NCBI RefSeq assembly: GCF_014138625.1
Contig: NZ_JACJHY010000001.1
Coordinates: 1-64,000 of the forward strand
DNA from: Aminobacter ciceronei
GTDB taxonomy: Bacteria; Pseudomonadota; Alphaproteobacteria; Rhizobiales; Rhizobiaceae
Length of the DNA stretch: 64,000 nucleotides
Direction of reading: 5' to 3'
The position numbers were made by a program, and so were the translations under genes. Under the pieces are notes generated by a model that was given only the letters and a program-made list of their open reading frames with translations, ran no database searches and was not told the DNA's origin. The stretch's first letter is position 1, and every line of letters starts with the position of its first letter. Below are positions 10,537 to 19,230 of this stretch, one piece after another.

Positions 10537-12185
10537 AGACCGGCGGAAAACTGATCGTCGAGGCGCTCGAGGCCAATGGCGTCGACCGCATCTATTGCGT
10601 GCCGGGCGAATCCTATCTGGCCGTGCTCGATGCCCTGCATGATTCCAGGGTCCAGAGCATCGTCTGCCGCCAGGAAGGCGGTGCCGCGATGATGGCCGAC
10701 TGCCACGGCCGCCTCACCGGCAAGCCAGGAATCTGCTTCGTCACCCGCGGTCCCGGCGCCACCAATGCGTCGGCCGGTGTTCATATCGCCATGCAGGATT
10801 CGATCCCAATGATCCTGTTCATCGGCCAGGTGGCGAGCCACGCCAAGGAGCGCGAGGCCTTCCAGGAGGTCAATTACCGCCGCTTCTTCGGCGACATCGC
10901 CAAATGGGTTGTCGAGATCGACGACGCCGCGCGCATTCCCGAGCTGCTCACCCGCGCCTTTTCGGTGGCGACGTCGGGCCGTCCCGGCCCGGTCGTCATC
11001 TCGTTGCCCGAGGACATGCTGACCAGCGAAGTCGAGGCACCTGTCGCCCTTCCCGCCGTACAAGTGGAAACCCATCCTGGCGAGGCCGAGCTGGACCGGG
11101 TCGAGGCGCTGCTCAACGCAGCCAAGCGCCCGTTTGTCATCCTCGGCGGCACGCGCTGGGACCAGCGCCTGGCTTTCGATGACATTCAGGCGATATCAGA
11201 GAAATGGTCGCTGCCGGTCGGCGTCTCGTTCCGGCGCCAGATGCTGTTCGACCACCTGCACGCCAACTATGCCGGCGATGTCGGCATCGGCATCAATCCA
11301 AAACTCGCCACGCGCATCAAGGAAGCCGACCTCGTGCTGCTGATCGGCGGCCGCTTCGGCGAAATGCCGTCGTCCGACTACACGTTGCTCAAGAGCCCCT
11401 ATCCGGACCAGCAGCTCGTCCACGTCCATGCCGATCCGGACGAGCTCGGCCGCGTCTACCGGCCAACGATCGCCATCAACGCCTCGCCGGCCGCTTTCGT
11501 GCGAGCTTTCGCCAGGCGCAAGGGTCCGGCAGTACCAGGCTGGGCCGAGGAGACGAAAAAGGCGCATGCCGACTATCTCGCTTGGTCGACCCCGCCGCTC
11601 ACCGGCCCCGGCCCCGTGCAGATGGGCCCGATCATGAACTGGCTGGAAAAGGTGCTGCCCGAGGACGCCATCCTCACCAATGGCGCCGGCAACTACGCCA
11701 CCTGGGTGCACCGTTTCCACCGCTTCCGCCGCTACGGCACGCAGGCAGCGCCGACCTCCGGCTCGATGGGCTATGGCACACCGGCAGCGGTTGCCGCCAA
11801 AGGTCTGTTCCCGGAGCGCGAGGTCATCGCCTTTGCCGGCGACGGCTGCTTCATGATGAACGGCCAGGAATTCGCCACCGCCGTGCAATACGGCCTGCCG
11901 ATCATCGTGATCGTCGTCAACAACGGCATCTACGGCACCATCCGCATGCACCAGGAGCGCGAATATCCCGGCCGTGTCGAGGCAACCGACCTCAAGAACC
12001 CTGACTTCGCAGCCCTTGCCCGCGCCTATGGCGGCCATGGCGAGACGGTGCGTGAGACCGACGAGTTCGCCGCAGCCTTCGAACGCGCACGCGCCAGCGG
12101 CAAGCCGTCGATCCTCGAGATCAAGCTCGATCCCGAAGCGATCACGCCGACGCGCACGCTGAGTGACATCAGGGACAAGCGCTGA
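10533..12185 (+). CDS. Thiamine-diphosphate enzyme, acetolactate synthase-like
   Basis: The protein has 550 aa and three domains. The N-terminal PYR domain (YCVPGESYLAVLDAL) carries the activating Glu in CRQEGGAAMMA. The central domain is of the FAD/CoA type. The C-terminal PP domain has the GDGCFMMNGQE...NNGIYGT cofactor motif. Such enzymes decarboxylate 2-keto acids or form acyloins. True IlvB is normally coupled to a small regulatory subunit, which is absent here, so a catabolic decarboxylase or synthase is more likely than branched-chain amino acid synthesis. It is translationally coupled to the upstream CoA-transferase, which suggests its product or substrate is a CoA-linked acid. A strong hairpin follows directly. 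Confidence 0.85.
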   Translation: MKTGGKLIVEALEANGVDRIYCVPGESYLAVLDALHDSRVQSIVCRQEGGAAMMADCHGRLTGKPGICFVTRGPGATNASAGVHIAMQDSIPMILFIGQVASHAKEREAFQEVNYRRFFGDIAKWVVEIDDAARIPELLTRAFSVATSGRPGPVVISLPEDMLTSEVEAPVALPAVQVETHPGEAELDRVEALLNAAKRPFVILGGTRWDQRLAFDDIQAISEKWSLPVGVSFRRQMLFDHLHANYAGDVGIGINPKLATRIKEADLVLLIGGRFGEMPSSDYTLLKSPYPDQQLVHVHADPDELGRVYRPTIAINASPAAFVRAFARRKGPAVPGWAEETKKAHADYLAWSTPPLTGPGPVQMGPIMNWLEKVLPEDAILTNGAGNYATWVHRFHRFRRYGTQAAPTSGSMGYGTPAAVAAKGLFPEREVIAFAGDGCFMMNGQEFATAVQYGLPIIVIVVNNGIYGTIRMHQEREYPGRVEATDLKNPDFAALARAYGGHGETVRETDEFAAAFERARASGKPSILEIKLDPEAITPTRTLSDIRDKR

Positions 12186-12191
12186 GCATTG

Positions 12192-12221
12192 CATTGGGGC
12201 AAGGGAGACCTTGCCCCAATG
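12192..12221 (+). terminator. Strong hairpin after the CoA-transferase/ThDP operon
   Basis: Perfect 13-bp stem (12192-12204 with 12209-12221) closed by a GAGA (GNRA) tetraloop, beginning 7 bp after the stop codon. It has no clear T tract, so it may act as an RNA-stabilising 3' structure or a weak terminator. Confidence 0.6.
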
Positions 12222-12367
12222 GACATCTCGAAAAAGTGAGACCTGCCCCAGCAGTCAACTGGGAACTTGGCTCAGGGAAAGGCGCAACCATCGTGGCAAA
12301 GACGCGGCTTTATGCTATTGAGGCCGCGAATTTCGCCATCCTGTTGTAACCTTCCCCAGGCAAACTG

Positions 12368-13084
12368 ATGATTTCAATCGTCATTCCGTGCAAGAACGAG
12401 GCTGAGAACCTGCCGATCCTGATCGGCGAGGTTCACGCCGCGATGGCCGGCCGCGACTACGAGATCATCGTCGTCGACGACGGCTCCACCGACCGCACGC
12501 CAGACGTTCTCGCCGAGCTAGCGCGCAGCGCCGGCCGCCTGCGCCATGTCAGGCACGACCGTTCCGCCGGCCAGAGTGCGGCCGTCCGTTCCGGGGTTTT
12601 TGCCGCGAAAGGCGACGTCGTCGTCACCATGGATGGCGACGGCCAGAACGACCCGGCCTACCTGCCCAAGCTCGCCGACGCGCTTGTTGCCGCCGGCCCC
12701 ACCGTCGGCATCGCCGCAGGGCAGCGTCTCAAACGCACCGACACCAAGCTCAAGCAGCTGTCTTCGCGCTTTGCCAACGGCCTGCGCGAGCGGATTCTGC
12801 ACGACGGCACCCGCGACTCGGGCTGCGGCCTCAAAGCCCTGCACACTGACCTGTTCCGCCAGTTGCCGTTCTTCGACGGCTGGCATCGCTATTTGCCGGC
12901 ACTTGCGCTGCGCGAAGGCCGTGGCGTGGTCCATGTCGACGTCGTCGACCGCTCGCGAATCCACGGCAAGTCCAACTACGGCATCCTCGATCGCGGCCTG
13001 CGCGGCGTTCTCGACCTCTTCGGCGTGTGGTGGCTGCGCCGCCGCCGCAAGGTCGTGCCATCAGTCACGGAGCTTGGCCAATGA
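12368..13084 (+). CDS. Glycosyltransferase family 2 (polyprenyl-phosphate sugar synthase-like)
   Basis: This 238-aa GT-A enzyme has the nucleotide-sugar motif VVDDGSTDRTPDVL and the metal-binding region MDGDGQNDP, typical of dolichol-phosphate mannosyltransferase/ArnC-type synthases. These move a sugar from a nucleotide onto a polyprenyl phosphate at the cytoplasmic membrane face. The conserved SGCGLKALHTDLFRQLPFFDGWHRYLP stretch is also typical. There are no C-terminal membrane helices. It is translationally coupled (ATGA) to the LAB_N gene, which is followed by a GT39 transferase. The three probably make and use one lipid-linked sugar, by analogy to ArnC/ArnT or the rhizobial galacturonosyl system. 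The sugar itself is inferred only. Confidence 0.85.
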   Translation: MISIVIPCKNEAENLPILIGEVHAAMAGRDYEIIVVDDGSTDRTPDVLAELARSAGRLRHVRHDRSAGQSAAVRSGVFAAKGDVVVTMDGDGQNDPAYLPKLADALVAAGPTVGIAAGQRLKRTDTKLKQLSSRFANGLRERILHDGTRDSGCGLKALHTDLFRQLPFFDGWHRYLPALALREGRGVVHVDVVDRSRIHGKSNYGILDRGLRGVLDLFGVWWLRRRRKVVPSVTELGQ

Positions 13085-13410
13085 ACCTGATCTCGGAACT
13101 CGGCACCTGGCTGCACGACGTTTTCATCGCCCAGTTCGACGGCTGGATCCTGCTCGGCTTCGTTGCCCAGGGCTTCTTCACCATGCGCTTTGTGGTGCAG
13201 TGGCTCGCTTCCGAACGCGCCAAGCGCTCGGTCGTACCGATCGCCTTCTGGTTCTTCTCGCTCGGCGGCGGCGCGCTGCTTCTGATCTACGCCATCAAGC
13301 GCCAGGACCCGGTCTTCATTGCCGGCCAGGGGCTTGGCCTGTTCATCTACATCCGCAATCTCTGGCTGATCGCCAATGAGCGGCGCCTGGCTATGTCCAA
13401 GACGGACTGA
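13081..13410 (+). CDS. Lipid-A-disaccharide synthase N-terminal-like domain protein (LAB_N)
   Basis: This 109-aa protein has three to four hydrophobic segments and matches the LAB_N family (FVAQGFFTMRFVVQWLASERAKRSVVP and AFWFFSLGGGALLLIYAI). The frame is open further upstream, but the ATG at 13081 overlaps the previous stop as ATGA and gives the family N-terminus. Such small proteins lie beside glycosyltransferases for lipid A or lipid-linked sugars. A role as helper or flippase-like subunit is often supposed, but its biochemistry is poorly defined. The GT39 gene begins 8 bp downstream. Confidence 0.85.
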   Translation: MNLISELGTWLHDVFIAQFDGWILLGFVAQGFFTMRFVVQWLASERAKRSVVPIAFWFFSLGGGALLLIYAIKRQDPVFIAGQGLGLFIYIRNLWLIANERRLAMSKTD

Positions 13411-13418
13411 CCACGGGC

Positions 13419-15107
13419 ATGTCGACCATCGGACTCAAAACCTCCGCAACGTCCCGCAAAACGTTGACGCCGCTGACTTATCTCCTCTTGGGCCTGCTCG
13501 CGTTGTTCGCCTTTGCGCCGGGCACCTCGACGTTGCCGCCGACCGACCGCGACGAGTCGCGCTTCGTCCAGGCGACCAAGCAGATGGTCGAGAGCGGCGA
13601 CTATGTCGACATCCGCTTCCAGGACGTGCCGCGCTACAAGAAGCCCGCCGGCATCTATTGGCTGCAATCCACAGCGGTGCTTCTGAGCGGCCAGGGCAGC
13701 GACGCCCCGATCTGGGTCTACCGCCTGATCTCGGTGCTCGCCGGTACCTTCTCGGTGCTGGCGCTGGCCTTCATCGCCGACCGCATGTTCGGACGCAGCG
13801 CCGGGGTCATTGCCGGCCTCGGCATGATGGGCATCCTGATGTTGGGCGTCGAGGCGCGCATCGCCAAGACCGATGCCACCCTTCTCGCCACCGCCCTGCT
13901 CGCCCAGGGCGCGCTAGCCACCATCTATCTCGGCCACAAGGCCGGCAGGCCGCAGGGCAACGCCAACTGGCTGTTCTGGGCCGCACAGGGCCTGGCGCTG
14001 CTGATCAAGGGACCGGTGATCCCCTTCCTCAGCCTGCTCACCATCTCCGCCCTCGTCGTCTTCGACAAGGACCGCGCATGGTTGCGCAAGCTTCGACCAT
14101 TCACCGGCCTGCTGTTGACCCTTCTGGTTGCGGCCCCTTGGCTGATCCTGATTACGCTCAAGACCGGCGCCGAATTCTGGCAGGAGTCAGTCGGCAAAGA
14201 CCTGCTGAGCAAGGTCGGCTCCGGCCAGGAATCCCACGGTTTCCCGCCCGGCTATTATTTCCTGACCTATTCGCTGTTCATGTGGCCCTTCGCGCTGGTG
14301 GCACTCGAAGGCGGGCTCAAGGCGCTCAACAACTTCCGGCAGGACCCGCGCCTGCTGTTCTGCCTTGCCTGGTACCTGCCCTACTGGGTGGCGATCGAGC
14401 TGATTCCGACCAAGTTGCCGCATTACGCCCTGCCGGCCTACCCGGCGATGATCCTGCTGATGGCCTGGCTGCTGACCTCCAAATCGGCCGCCAGCATCGA
14501 GCTGTCGCGCTGGCAGCTCTGGCTGCGCCGCGCTTGCGCCTTCGGCATGTTCGGTATCAGCATCGGCCTTTCGGCAATCGCTTTCGGCATCACGCCCTAC
14601 TTCCTCGGCTATGTCTCCTGGTGGGGGCTGCTGGCCGCCGTGCTCGTCCTGATCGCCGCCCGCTACGGCATCGGCGCGCCTGATGGCATGGACCCGGTCA
14701 AGCGCATCGCCTTCGCCGCGGCGGCGGCTGCTGCGGTCTTTGGCGTGCTGACGCTGAAGATCCTGCCGCCGCTCAAGCCGCTCTGGCTCAGCCCTGAGAT
14801 CGCCGAGCGCTTCGAGAAGCTGAAGCCCTGCCCGACCTCCGTGCTGGCCTCGGCCGGCTATGGCGAGCCAAGCCTCGTTTTCCTCGCCGGCACGAACACC
14901 CAGCTGACCGACGGCAAGGGTGCGGCTGCGGCACTCATCGCCGATCCCGCCTGCGCCATCGCCGTCGTCGCAGAAGCCGAAAGCAAAGCCTTCCTCGCCG
15001 CCATTCCCGGTGGTGCCGACGCGCTCCGGCAGCGCGGTATCATTGAAGGCATGAACTATTCCAAGGGCGAGCCGCGCACGCTGACCTTCTACACGCTGGC
15101 GAAGTAG
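13419..15107 (+). CDS. Glycosyltransferase family 39 (ArnT-like) membrane protein
   Basis: This 562-aa polytopic inner-membrane protein has about eleven to thirteen hydrophobic segments. The first periplasmic loop carries the DRDESRF motif, whose acidic pair is the catalytic signature of ArnT/PMT-type transferases using polyprenyl-phosphate sugars. KKPAGIYWLQ follows, as in ArnT. A periplasmic C-terminal domain of roughly 120 residues ends the protein. It probably transfers the sugar made by the GT2 neighbour onto lipid A or LPS core. In rhizobia such enzymes often add galacturonic acid, but the sequence alone does not show the sugar. Confidence 0.87.
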   Translation: MSTIGLKTSATSRKTLTPLTYLLLGLLALFAFAPGTSTLPPTDRDESRFVQATKQMVESGDYVDIRFQDVPRYKKPAGIYWLQSTAVLLSGQGSDAPIWVYRLISVLAGTFSVLALAFIADRMFGRSAGVIAGLGMMGILMLGVEARIAKTDATLLATALLAQGALATIYLGHKAGRPQGNANWLFWAAQGLALLIKGPVIPFLSLLTISALVVFDKDRAWLRKLRPFTGLLLTLLVAAPWLILITLKTGAEFWQESVGKDLLSKVGSGQESHGFPPGYYFLTYSLFMWPFALVALEGGLKALNNFRQDPRLLFCLAWYLPYWVAIELIPTKLPHYALPAYPAMILLMAWLLTSKSAASIELSRWQLWLRRACAFGMFGISIGLSAIAFGITPYFLGYVSWWGLLAAVLVLIAARYGIGAPDGMDPVKRIAFAAAAAAAVFGVLTLKILPPLKPLWLSPEIAERFEKLKPCPTSVLASAGYGEPSLVFLAGTNTQLTDGKGAAAALIADPACAIAVVAEAESKAFLAAIPGGADALRQRGIIEGMNYSKGEPRTLTFYTLAK

Positions 15108-15145
15108 CGTCCGGCTGCCCGACGGGCGCACCTTGGTCGTGCGCG

Positions 15146-15296
15146 GGTCCTTCGAGGCCCGCTTCAAAGGCACTCAGGACGCAGGAGTTGGCCCCGCTCT
15201 CCTGACGGCGCTACGCCCTTCCGGGAAGCGCCTCTGCCACAACGGCCCTCGTCCTGAGGTGTTCGCCTGAAAGGCGAGCCTAGAAGAGGAGGCACC
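15146..15296. repeat. Degenerate palindromic intergenic repeat
   Basis: Two diverged inverted arms (15146-15186 and 15248-15296) share an AGGC-CGC-TT-GGC-AC-TCAGGACG core. The second arm contains a perfect small hairpin (15263-15277, TCGCCT-GAA-AGGCGA). The wording resembles dispersed intergenic repeats of rhizobial genomes. No coding potential is convincing here. Confidence 0.45.
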
Positions 15297-15315
15297 TCGA
15301 GCGCCAACCTCAAAC

Positions 15316-15339
15316 AAAAAAGGGGCGGTCGCCCGCCCC
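15316..15339 (-). terminator. Rho-independent terminator of the pyrimidine ABC/hyd operon
   Basis: A perfect GGGGCGG/CCGCCCC stem (15322-15328 with 15333-15339, four-base loop) is followed on the minus strand by six T residues. It lies 29 bp past the stop of the substrate-binding protein gene. The hairpin could also serve the GT39 gene on the plus strand. Confidence 0.85.
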
Positions 15340-15367
15340 TTTCCGATTTCCGAAATCATCCAAAAGC

Positions 15368-16342
15368 TTACTTGATCGCCTTGTCGGTGATTGCCGAAGT
15401 CCAGGCGCCCGAAGGCTCCTTGGTGATGATTTTCTGTGCCAGCAGCGCGTCGGCGGTGCGCTTGTAGGCCGCCTCGATCAGCTTGCCGTCGGCATTGTCG
15501 ATCAGCTTGGCCACCTCGCCCATCATGCGCTTCTGGTGGTTTTCGTCCTGGCCGCCATTGTCGACGACGATACCGGCAGCCTCGTCTGGATTGTCGACGG
15601 CATATTTCCAGCCCTTCATCGAGGCGCGCACGAAGCGAACCATCTTGTCTTCGAAGGCCGGATCCTTGAGCTTGTCTTCCATGGCATAGAGGCCATCCTC
15701 GAGCAGATCGTTGCCCATGGCGGTGTAGTTGAAGACAGTCAGCTCTTCCGGCTTGAAGCCGGCGTCGATCAGCTGCCAGTACTCGTTGTAGGTCATGACC
15801 GAGATGCAGTCGGCCTGCTTCTGAATCAACGGCTGCACGTCGAAGCTCTGCTTCAGCACCGTCACGCCATCGGCGCCGCCCTCGGTCTTGAGGCCAAGCT
15901 TGTTCATCCAGGCGAAGAACGGATATTCATTGCCGAAGAACCAGACTCCCAGCGTCTTGCCCTTGAAGTCGGCTTCGGTCTTGACCGGGCCGTCCTTCGG
16001 GCAGACCAGCTCCATGCCGGCCTTCTTGTAGGGCTGGGCGATGTTGACCAGGCCGACACCCTTCTCGCGGGCGGCGAGCGCGCCGCCCATCCAGTCGACG
16101 ATGACGTCGGCACCGCCGCCGGCGATCACCTGCTCGGGCGCAATGTCGGGACCGCCCGGCTTGATGTCGACGTCGAGGTTTTCCTCGCCATAGAAGCCCT
16201 TCTCCTTGGCGACGTAGTAGCCGGCGAATTGCGACTGGGTCACCCATTTGAGCTGCAGCGTCACCTTGTCGGCGGCGAGTGCCGCTTGTGCTGCGGCCAG
16301 CGACATCGCTCCCGCCATCAACGATACCATCAGTCTTTTCAT
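15368..16342 (-). CDS. ABC transporter substrate-binding protein (NMT1/THI5-like; likely pyrimidine uptake)
   Basis: This 324-aa periplasmic protein has a signal peptide (MKRLMVSLMAGAMSL, cut near ALAAD). The mature part has the NMT1/THI5-like fold: LQLKWVTQSQFAGYYVAKEKGFY, a GGGADVIVDWMGG ligand loop and KGKTLGVWF. Related proteins bind thiamine pyrimidine precursors, riboflavin-like compounds or nitrate/taurine-type solutes. The neighbouring dihydropyrimidinase, M20 hydrolase, transaminase and rutR make a pyrimidine or reduced pyrimidine the likely ligand. It is the last gene of the cluster, 51 bp after the second permease gene, and is followed by a terminator. Confidence 0.82.
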   Translation of the reverse strand: MKRLMVSLMAGAMSLAAAQAALAADKVTLQLKWVTQSQFAGYYVAKEKGFYGEENLDVDIKPGGPDIAPEQVIAGGGADVIVDWMGGALAAREKGVGLVNIAQPYKKAGMELVCPKDGPVKTEADFKGKTLGVWFFGNEYPFFAWMNKLGLKTEGGADGVTVLKQSFDVQPLIQKQADCISVMTYNEYWQLIDAGFKPEELTVFNYTAMGNDLLEDGLYAMEDKLKDPAFEDKMVRFVRASMKGWKYAVDNPDEAAGIVVDNGGQDENHQKRMMGEVAKLIDNADGKLIEAAYKRTADALLAQKIITKEPSGAWTSAITDKAIK

Positions 16343-16393
16343 CTTCTTCTTTCCCTCTGAAGTTGGACCGCGGCCCCGCCCAAGGAGCTCAGG

Positions 16394-17527
16394 TCACGCC
16401 CGCCCACCACGGACAGACGGATGCCAGAAAGTGGTGGCCCTCTCGATCAGGGCGACCACGCCATAGAAGACGGAACCGGCCAGAGCCGCAACAGCGATCT
16501 CCGCCCAGACCATGTCGACATTCATGCGCCCGATCTCGGTCGAGATGCGGAAGCCCATGCCGACGATCGGCGTGCCGAAGAATTCGGCGACGATGGCGCC
16601 GATAAGCGCCAGCGTGGAGTTGATCTTCAACGCATTGAAGATGAAGGGGGCGGCGGCCGGCAGGCGCAGCTTGAACAGCGTCTGCCAGTAGTTGGACGCA
16701 TAGGTGCGCATCAGGTCGCGCTCCATGTGGCCCGATGCGGCGAGGCCGGCAACGGTGTTCACCAGCATCGGGAAGAAGGTCATGATGATGACCACGGCGG
16801 CCTTCGACTGCCACTCGAAGCCGAACCAGATCACCATGATGGGCGCCACGCCGATGATCGGCAGCGCCGATACCATGTTGCCAATCGGCAGGAGCCCGCG
16901 GCGCAGGAACGGCACGCGATCGGCCAGGATCGCGACGACGAAGCCCGAGGCGCAGCCGACGACGTAGCCGAACAGAACCGCCTTGAAGATCGTCTGGCGC
17001 ACGTCGGCGGCAAGGGTCGGTAGCGATGCGCCGATGCGCGCGGCAATTGCGCTCGGCGGCGGCAACAGGATGAAGGGGATGCCCGCTCCGCGGGTCACCG
17101 CCTCCCATATGATCAGGATCCACGCCCCGAATATCGCCGGGATAAGCAGCCTGAGCAACGTCCTTGCCTGTTTCGACACCGGGCGGACTGCCGACAGCAC
17201 GGCGACGCAACGCCAGGCCAGCAGCCAGGCGGCGGCAAGCAGCAGGAAGTATGGCAGGCGCGCCATGCCTTCATTGCCAGCAACACCCGCGATCAGCAAC
17301 CAGGCAGCGCCATGCGCGCCGACGAACAGCAGGGCGGCACTGGCGATGCCGGCAAACATGGCGAAGGAGGCAACGCCGCTCAATGCGATCAGCCCGATGA
17401 CAAGTGACGTCGTGCCTCTCGACATCGGTGCCGTAGCCTCCGTGGCGAGCATCGGCATTGTCGCCATGGCTACGGCGCAAAGCAGCACCGCCAGCCCGAC
17501 CTGCCAGGACGGCTTGGAGTTCATCAT
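16394..17527 (-). CDS. ABC transporter permease, SsuC/ThiX family, with N-terminal membrane extension
   Basis: This 377-aa permease has the usual BPD_transp_1 core in its last 250 residues, with the EAA-type loop SGHMERDLMRTYASNYWQTLFKLRLPAA. About 110 extra N-terminal residues form several more hydrophobic segments. The ATG at 17527 overlaps the stop of the other permease (ATGATGA), so the subunits are coupled; ATG 17524 is equally possible. With the second permease it should form a heterodimeric channel for the pyrimidine-type importer. The long N-terminus is odd for SsuC relatives (about 260 aa). Confidence 0.85.
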   Translation of the reverse strand: MMNSKPSWQVGLAVLLCAVAMATMPMLATEATAPMSRGTTSLVIGLIALSGVASFAMFAGIASAALLFVGAHGAAWLLIAGVAGNEGMARLPYFLLLAAAWLLAWRCVAVLSAVRPVSKQARTLLRLLIPAIFGAWILIIWEAVTRGAGIPFILLPPPSAIAARIGASLPTLAADVRQTIFKAVLFGYVVGCASGFVVAILADRVPFLRRGLLPIGNMVSALPIIGVAPIMVIWFGFEWQSKAAVVIIMTFFPMLVNTVAGLAASGHMERDLMRTYASNYWQTLFKLRLPAAAPFIFNALKINSTLALIGAIVAEFFGTPIVGMGFRISTEIGRMNVDMVWAEIAVAALAGSVFYGVVALIERATTFWHPSVRGGRA

Positions 17528-18402
17528 GCCGGCCTCCCACCCATCGAGCGTTCGACAATCTTGCCGACGATCCCCACCAGCACCACCAGCATTGCCGCCA
17601 CCACCGATCCGGCGACGAGCGCTGCCCACATGTCGATGGTCTGGCTGTAGTAGGAGCCCGCGAGCAGTTTTGCGCCGATGCCCGCAACCGCTCCCGTTGG
17701 CAGTTCACCGACGATGGCGCCGACCAGGCTTGCCGCCACCGCCACTTTCATCGAGGCAAACAGGAACGGCACCGAAGCCGGGACGCGCAGCTTCCAGAAG
17801 GTCTGCGACGCACTCGCATTGTAGGTATGCATCAGGTCGAGGTGCATGAGATCGGGCGAACGCAGCCCCTTCACCATGCCCACGGCGACAGGGAAGAACG
17901 ACAGATAGGTCGAAATCAGCGCCTTGGGGATCAGCCCGGTAATGCCGATTGCCGCCAGAACGACGATGATCATCGGCGCCACCGCAAGGATCGGGATCGT
18001 CTGCGAAGCGATGATCCACGGCATCAGGCTGCGGTCGAGCGCGATCACATGCACGATGCCGACGGCGATCAGGATGCCCAGTGCCGTGCCGAAGGTGAAG
18101 CCGAGCAGCGTCGATGACAGCGTCACCCACGAGTGGTAGACGAGACTGCGCGCACTGGTGACCTTCCTGAGGAAGGTGTTTTCAAAGAAGTTCTGCGCCA
18201 CCTGGTGCGGTGCGGGCATCGTCGGCTTGGGCTGCGACAGCGTCTTGCCGATGAATTCCATTGTCGTCGGCGTCTCGCCCGCCCGTCGGTCGAGATCGCG
18301 CTGGAACGGTGCGTTCATGAAGACGGCGAAGGCATACCAGGCGACGACGATGACAGCGAGGATGGTGATGACGGGCACGACCCGGTCTCGAACACGATCC
18401 AT
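17524..18402 (-). CDS. ABC transporter permease, SsuC/TauC family
   Basis: This 292-aa inner-membrane protein has one N-terminal anchor, a periplasmic loop, then the five- to six-helix BPD_transp_1 domain. The ATPase-contacting loop is SPDLMHLDLMHTYNASASQTFWKLRVPASVPFLF. It is the first of two adjacent non-identical permeases in the operon. It begins 6 bp after the ATPase gene and overlaps the second permease. The likely partner set is the ATPase at 18409-19230 and the binding protein at 15368-16342. Confidence 0.87.
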   Translation of the reverse strand: MDRVRDRVVPVITILAVIVVAWYAFAVFMNAPFQRDLDRRAGETPTTMEFIGKTLSQPKPTMPAPHQVAQNFFENTFLRKVTSARSLVYHSWVTLSSTLLGFTFGTALGILIAVGIVHVIALDRSLMPWIIASQTIPILAVAPMIIVVLAAIGITGLIPKALISTYLSFFPVAVGMVKGLRSPDLMHLDLMHTYNASASQTFWKLRVPASVPFLFASMKVAVAASLVGAIVGELPTGAVAGIGAKLLAGSYYSQTIDMWAALVAGSVVAAMLVVLVGIVGKIVERSMGGRPA

Positions 18403-18408
18403 TGTGGC

Positions 18409-19230
18409 TCAATCCTCGTAGGAATGGCCGGCGCGCAGCCCGTCGCGGACGCGCGCGGCGATCGCCAGGAATTCCGGGCTCTCGCGGATGTCGAGCGGCC
18501 TTTCCTTGGGCAGCGTCGACTCGATCACGTCGGTGACCCGGCCCGGGCGTGGCGACATGACGACGATGCGGGTCGAGAGGTAGACAGCCTCGGGAATCGA
18601 GTGGGTGACGAAGCAGATCGTCTTGTTGGTCTGCCGCCACAACCGGAGCAGCTGTTCGTTGAGATGGTCACGCACGATCTCGTCGAGTGCGCCGAACGGC
18701 TCGTCCATCAGCAATAGATCGGCGTCGAAGGCCAGCGCGCGTGCGATCGAGGCGCGCTGCTGCATGCCGCCGGAAAGCTGCCAAGGGTACTTCTTTTCGA
18801 AACCGGAGAGATTGACCAGGTCGAGCGTGCGCTTGATGCGCTCCTGCTGCTCGGCCTTGGGCAGGCCGATAATCTCGAGCGGCAAGCCGACATTGCTCTC
18901 GATCGTCCGCCACGGGAACAGTGCCGCCGCCTGGAACACGTAGCCATAGGCGCGCGCCTCGCGCGCCTGCTCGGGCGACATGCCGTTGATCGAAATCTTC
19001 CCTTCCGTCGGCTGCTCGAGATCGGCGATGACACGCAGGAAGGTCGTCTTGCCGCAGCCCGAAGGGCCGATGAAGGAGACGAACTCGCCCTTGTTGATGG
19101 TCAGATTGACGTCCGACAGCGCCCGCACCGGGCCGTCATTGGTCTGGAAGGTCAGCCCCAGTTGTCTGGCTTCTACGACGGCGTTCTGATCGACACGCGT
19201 CGCCGTGGCTTGATTGACTGTCATGAGCAT
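18409..19230 (-). CDS. ABC transporter ATP-binding protein, SsuB/TauB family
   Basis: This 273-aa ATPase has Walker A GPSGCGKTT, signature LSGGMQQRASIARAL, Walker B LLMDEPFGALD and the switch His in CFVTHSIPEAVYLS. These are the marks of the nitrate/sulfonate/pyrimidine-type import family. It energises the two permeases encoded directly downstream. It follows the dihydropyrimidinase gene after a 177-bp gap. The start may be ATG 19230 or ATG 19224. Confidence 0.9.
   Translation of the reverse strand: MLMTVNQATATRVDQNAVVEARQLGLTFQTNDGPVRALSDVNLTINKGEFVSFIGPSGCGKTTFLRVIADLEQPTEGKISINGMSPEQAREARAYGYVFQAAALFPWRTIESNVGLPLEIIGLPKAEQQERIKRTLDLVNLSGFEKKYPWQLSGGMQQRASIARALAFDADLLLMDEPFGALDEIVRDHLNEQLLRLWRQTNKTICFVTHSIPEAVYLSTRIVVMSPRPGRVTDVIESTLPKERPLDIRESPEFLAIAARVRDGLRAGHSYED

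Noticed and set aside
9361-12185. Naming the pair frc-oxc (oxalate breakdown)
   Set aside because: The CoA-transferase fits only at family level and the ThDP enzyme looks like an acetolactate synthase-type protein, so the specific name is not supported.
15368-19230. Calling the ABC importer a thiamine precursor or taurine system
   Set aside because: The families overlap, but no thiamine riboswitch or sulfonate enzyme is nearby, while pyrimidine enzymes flank it.
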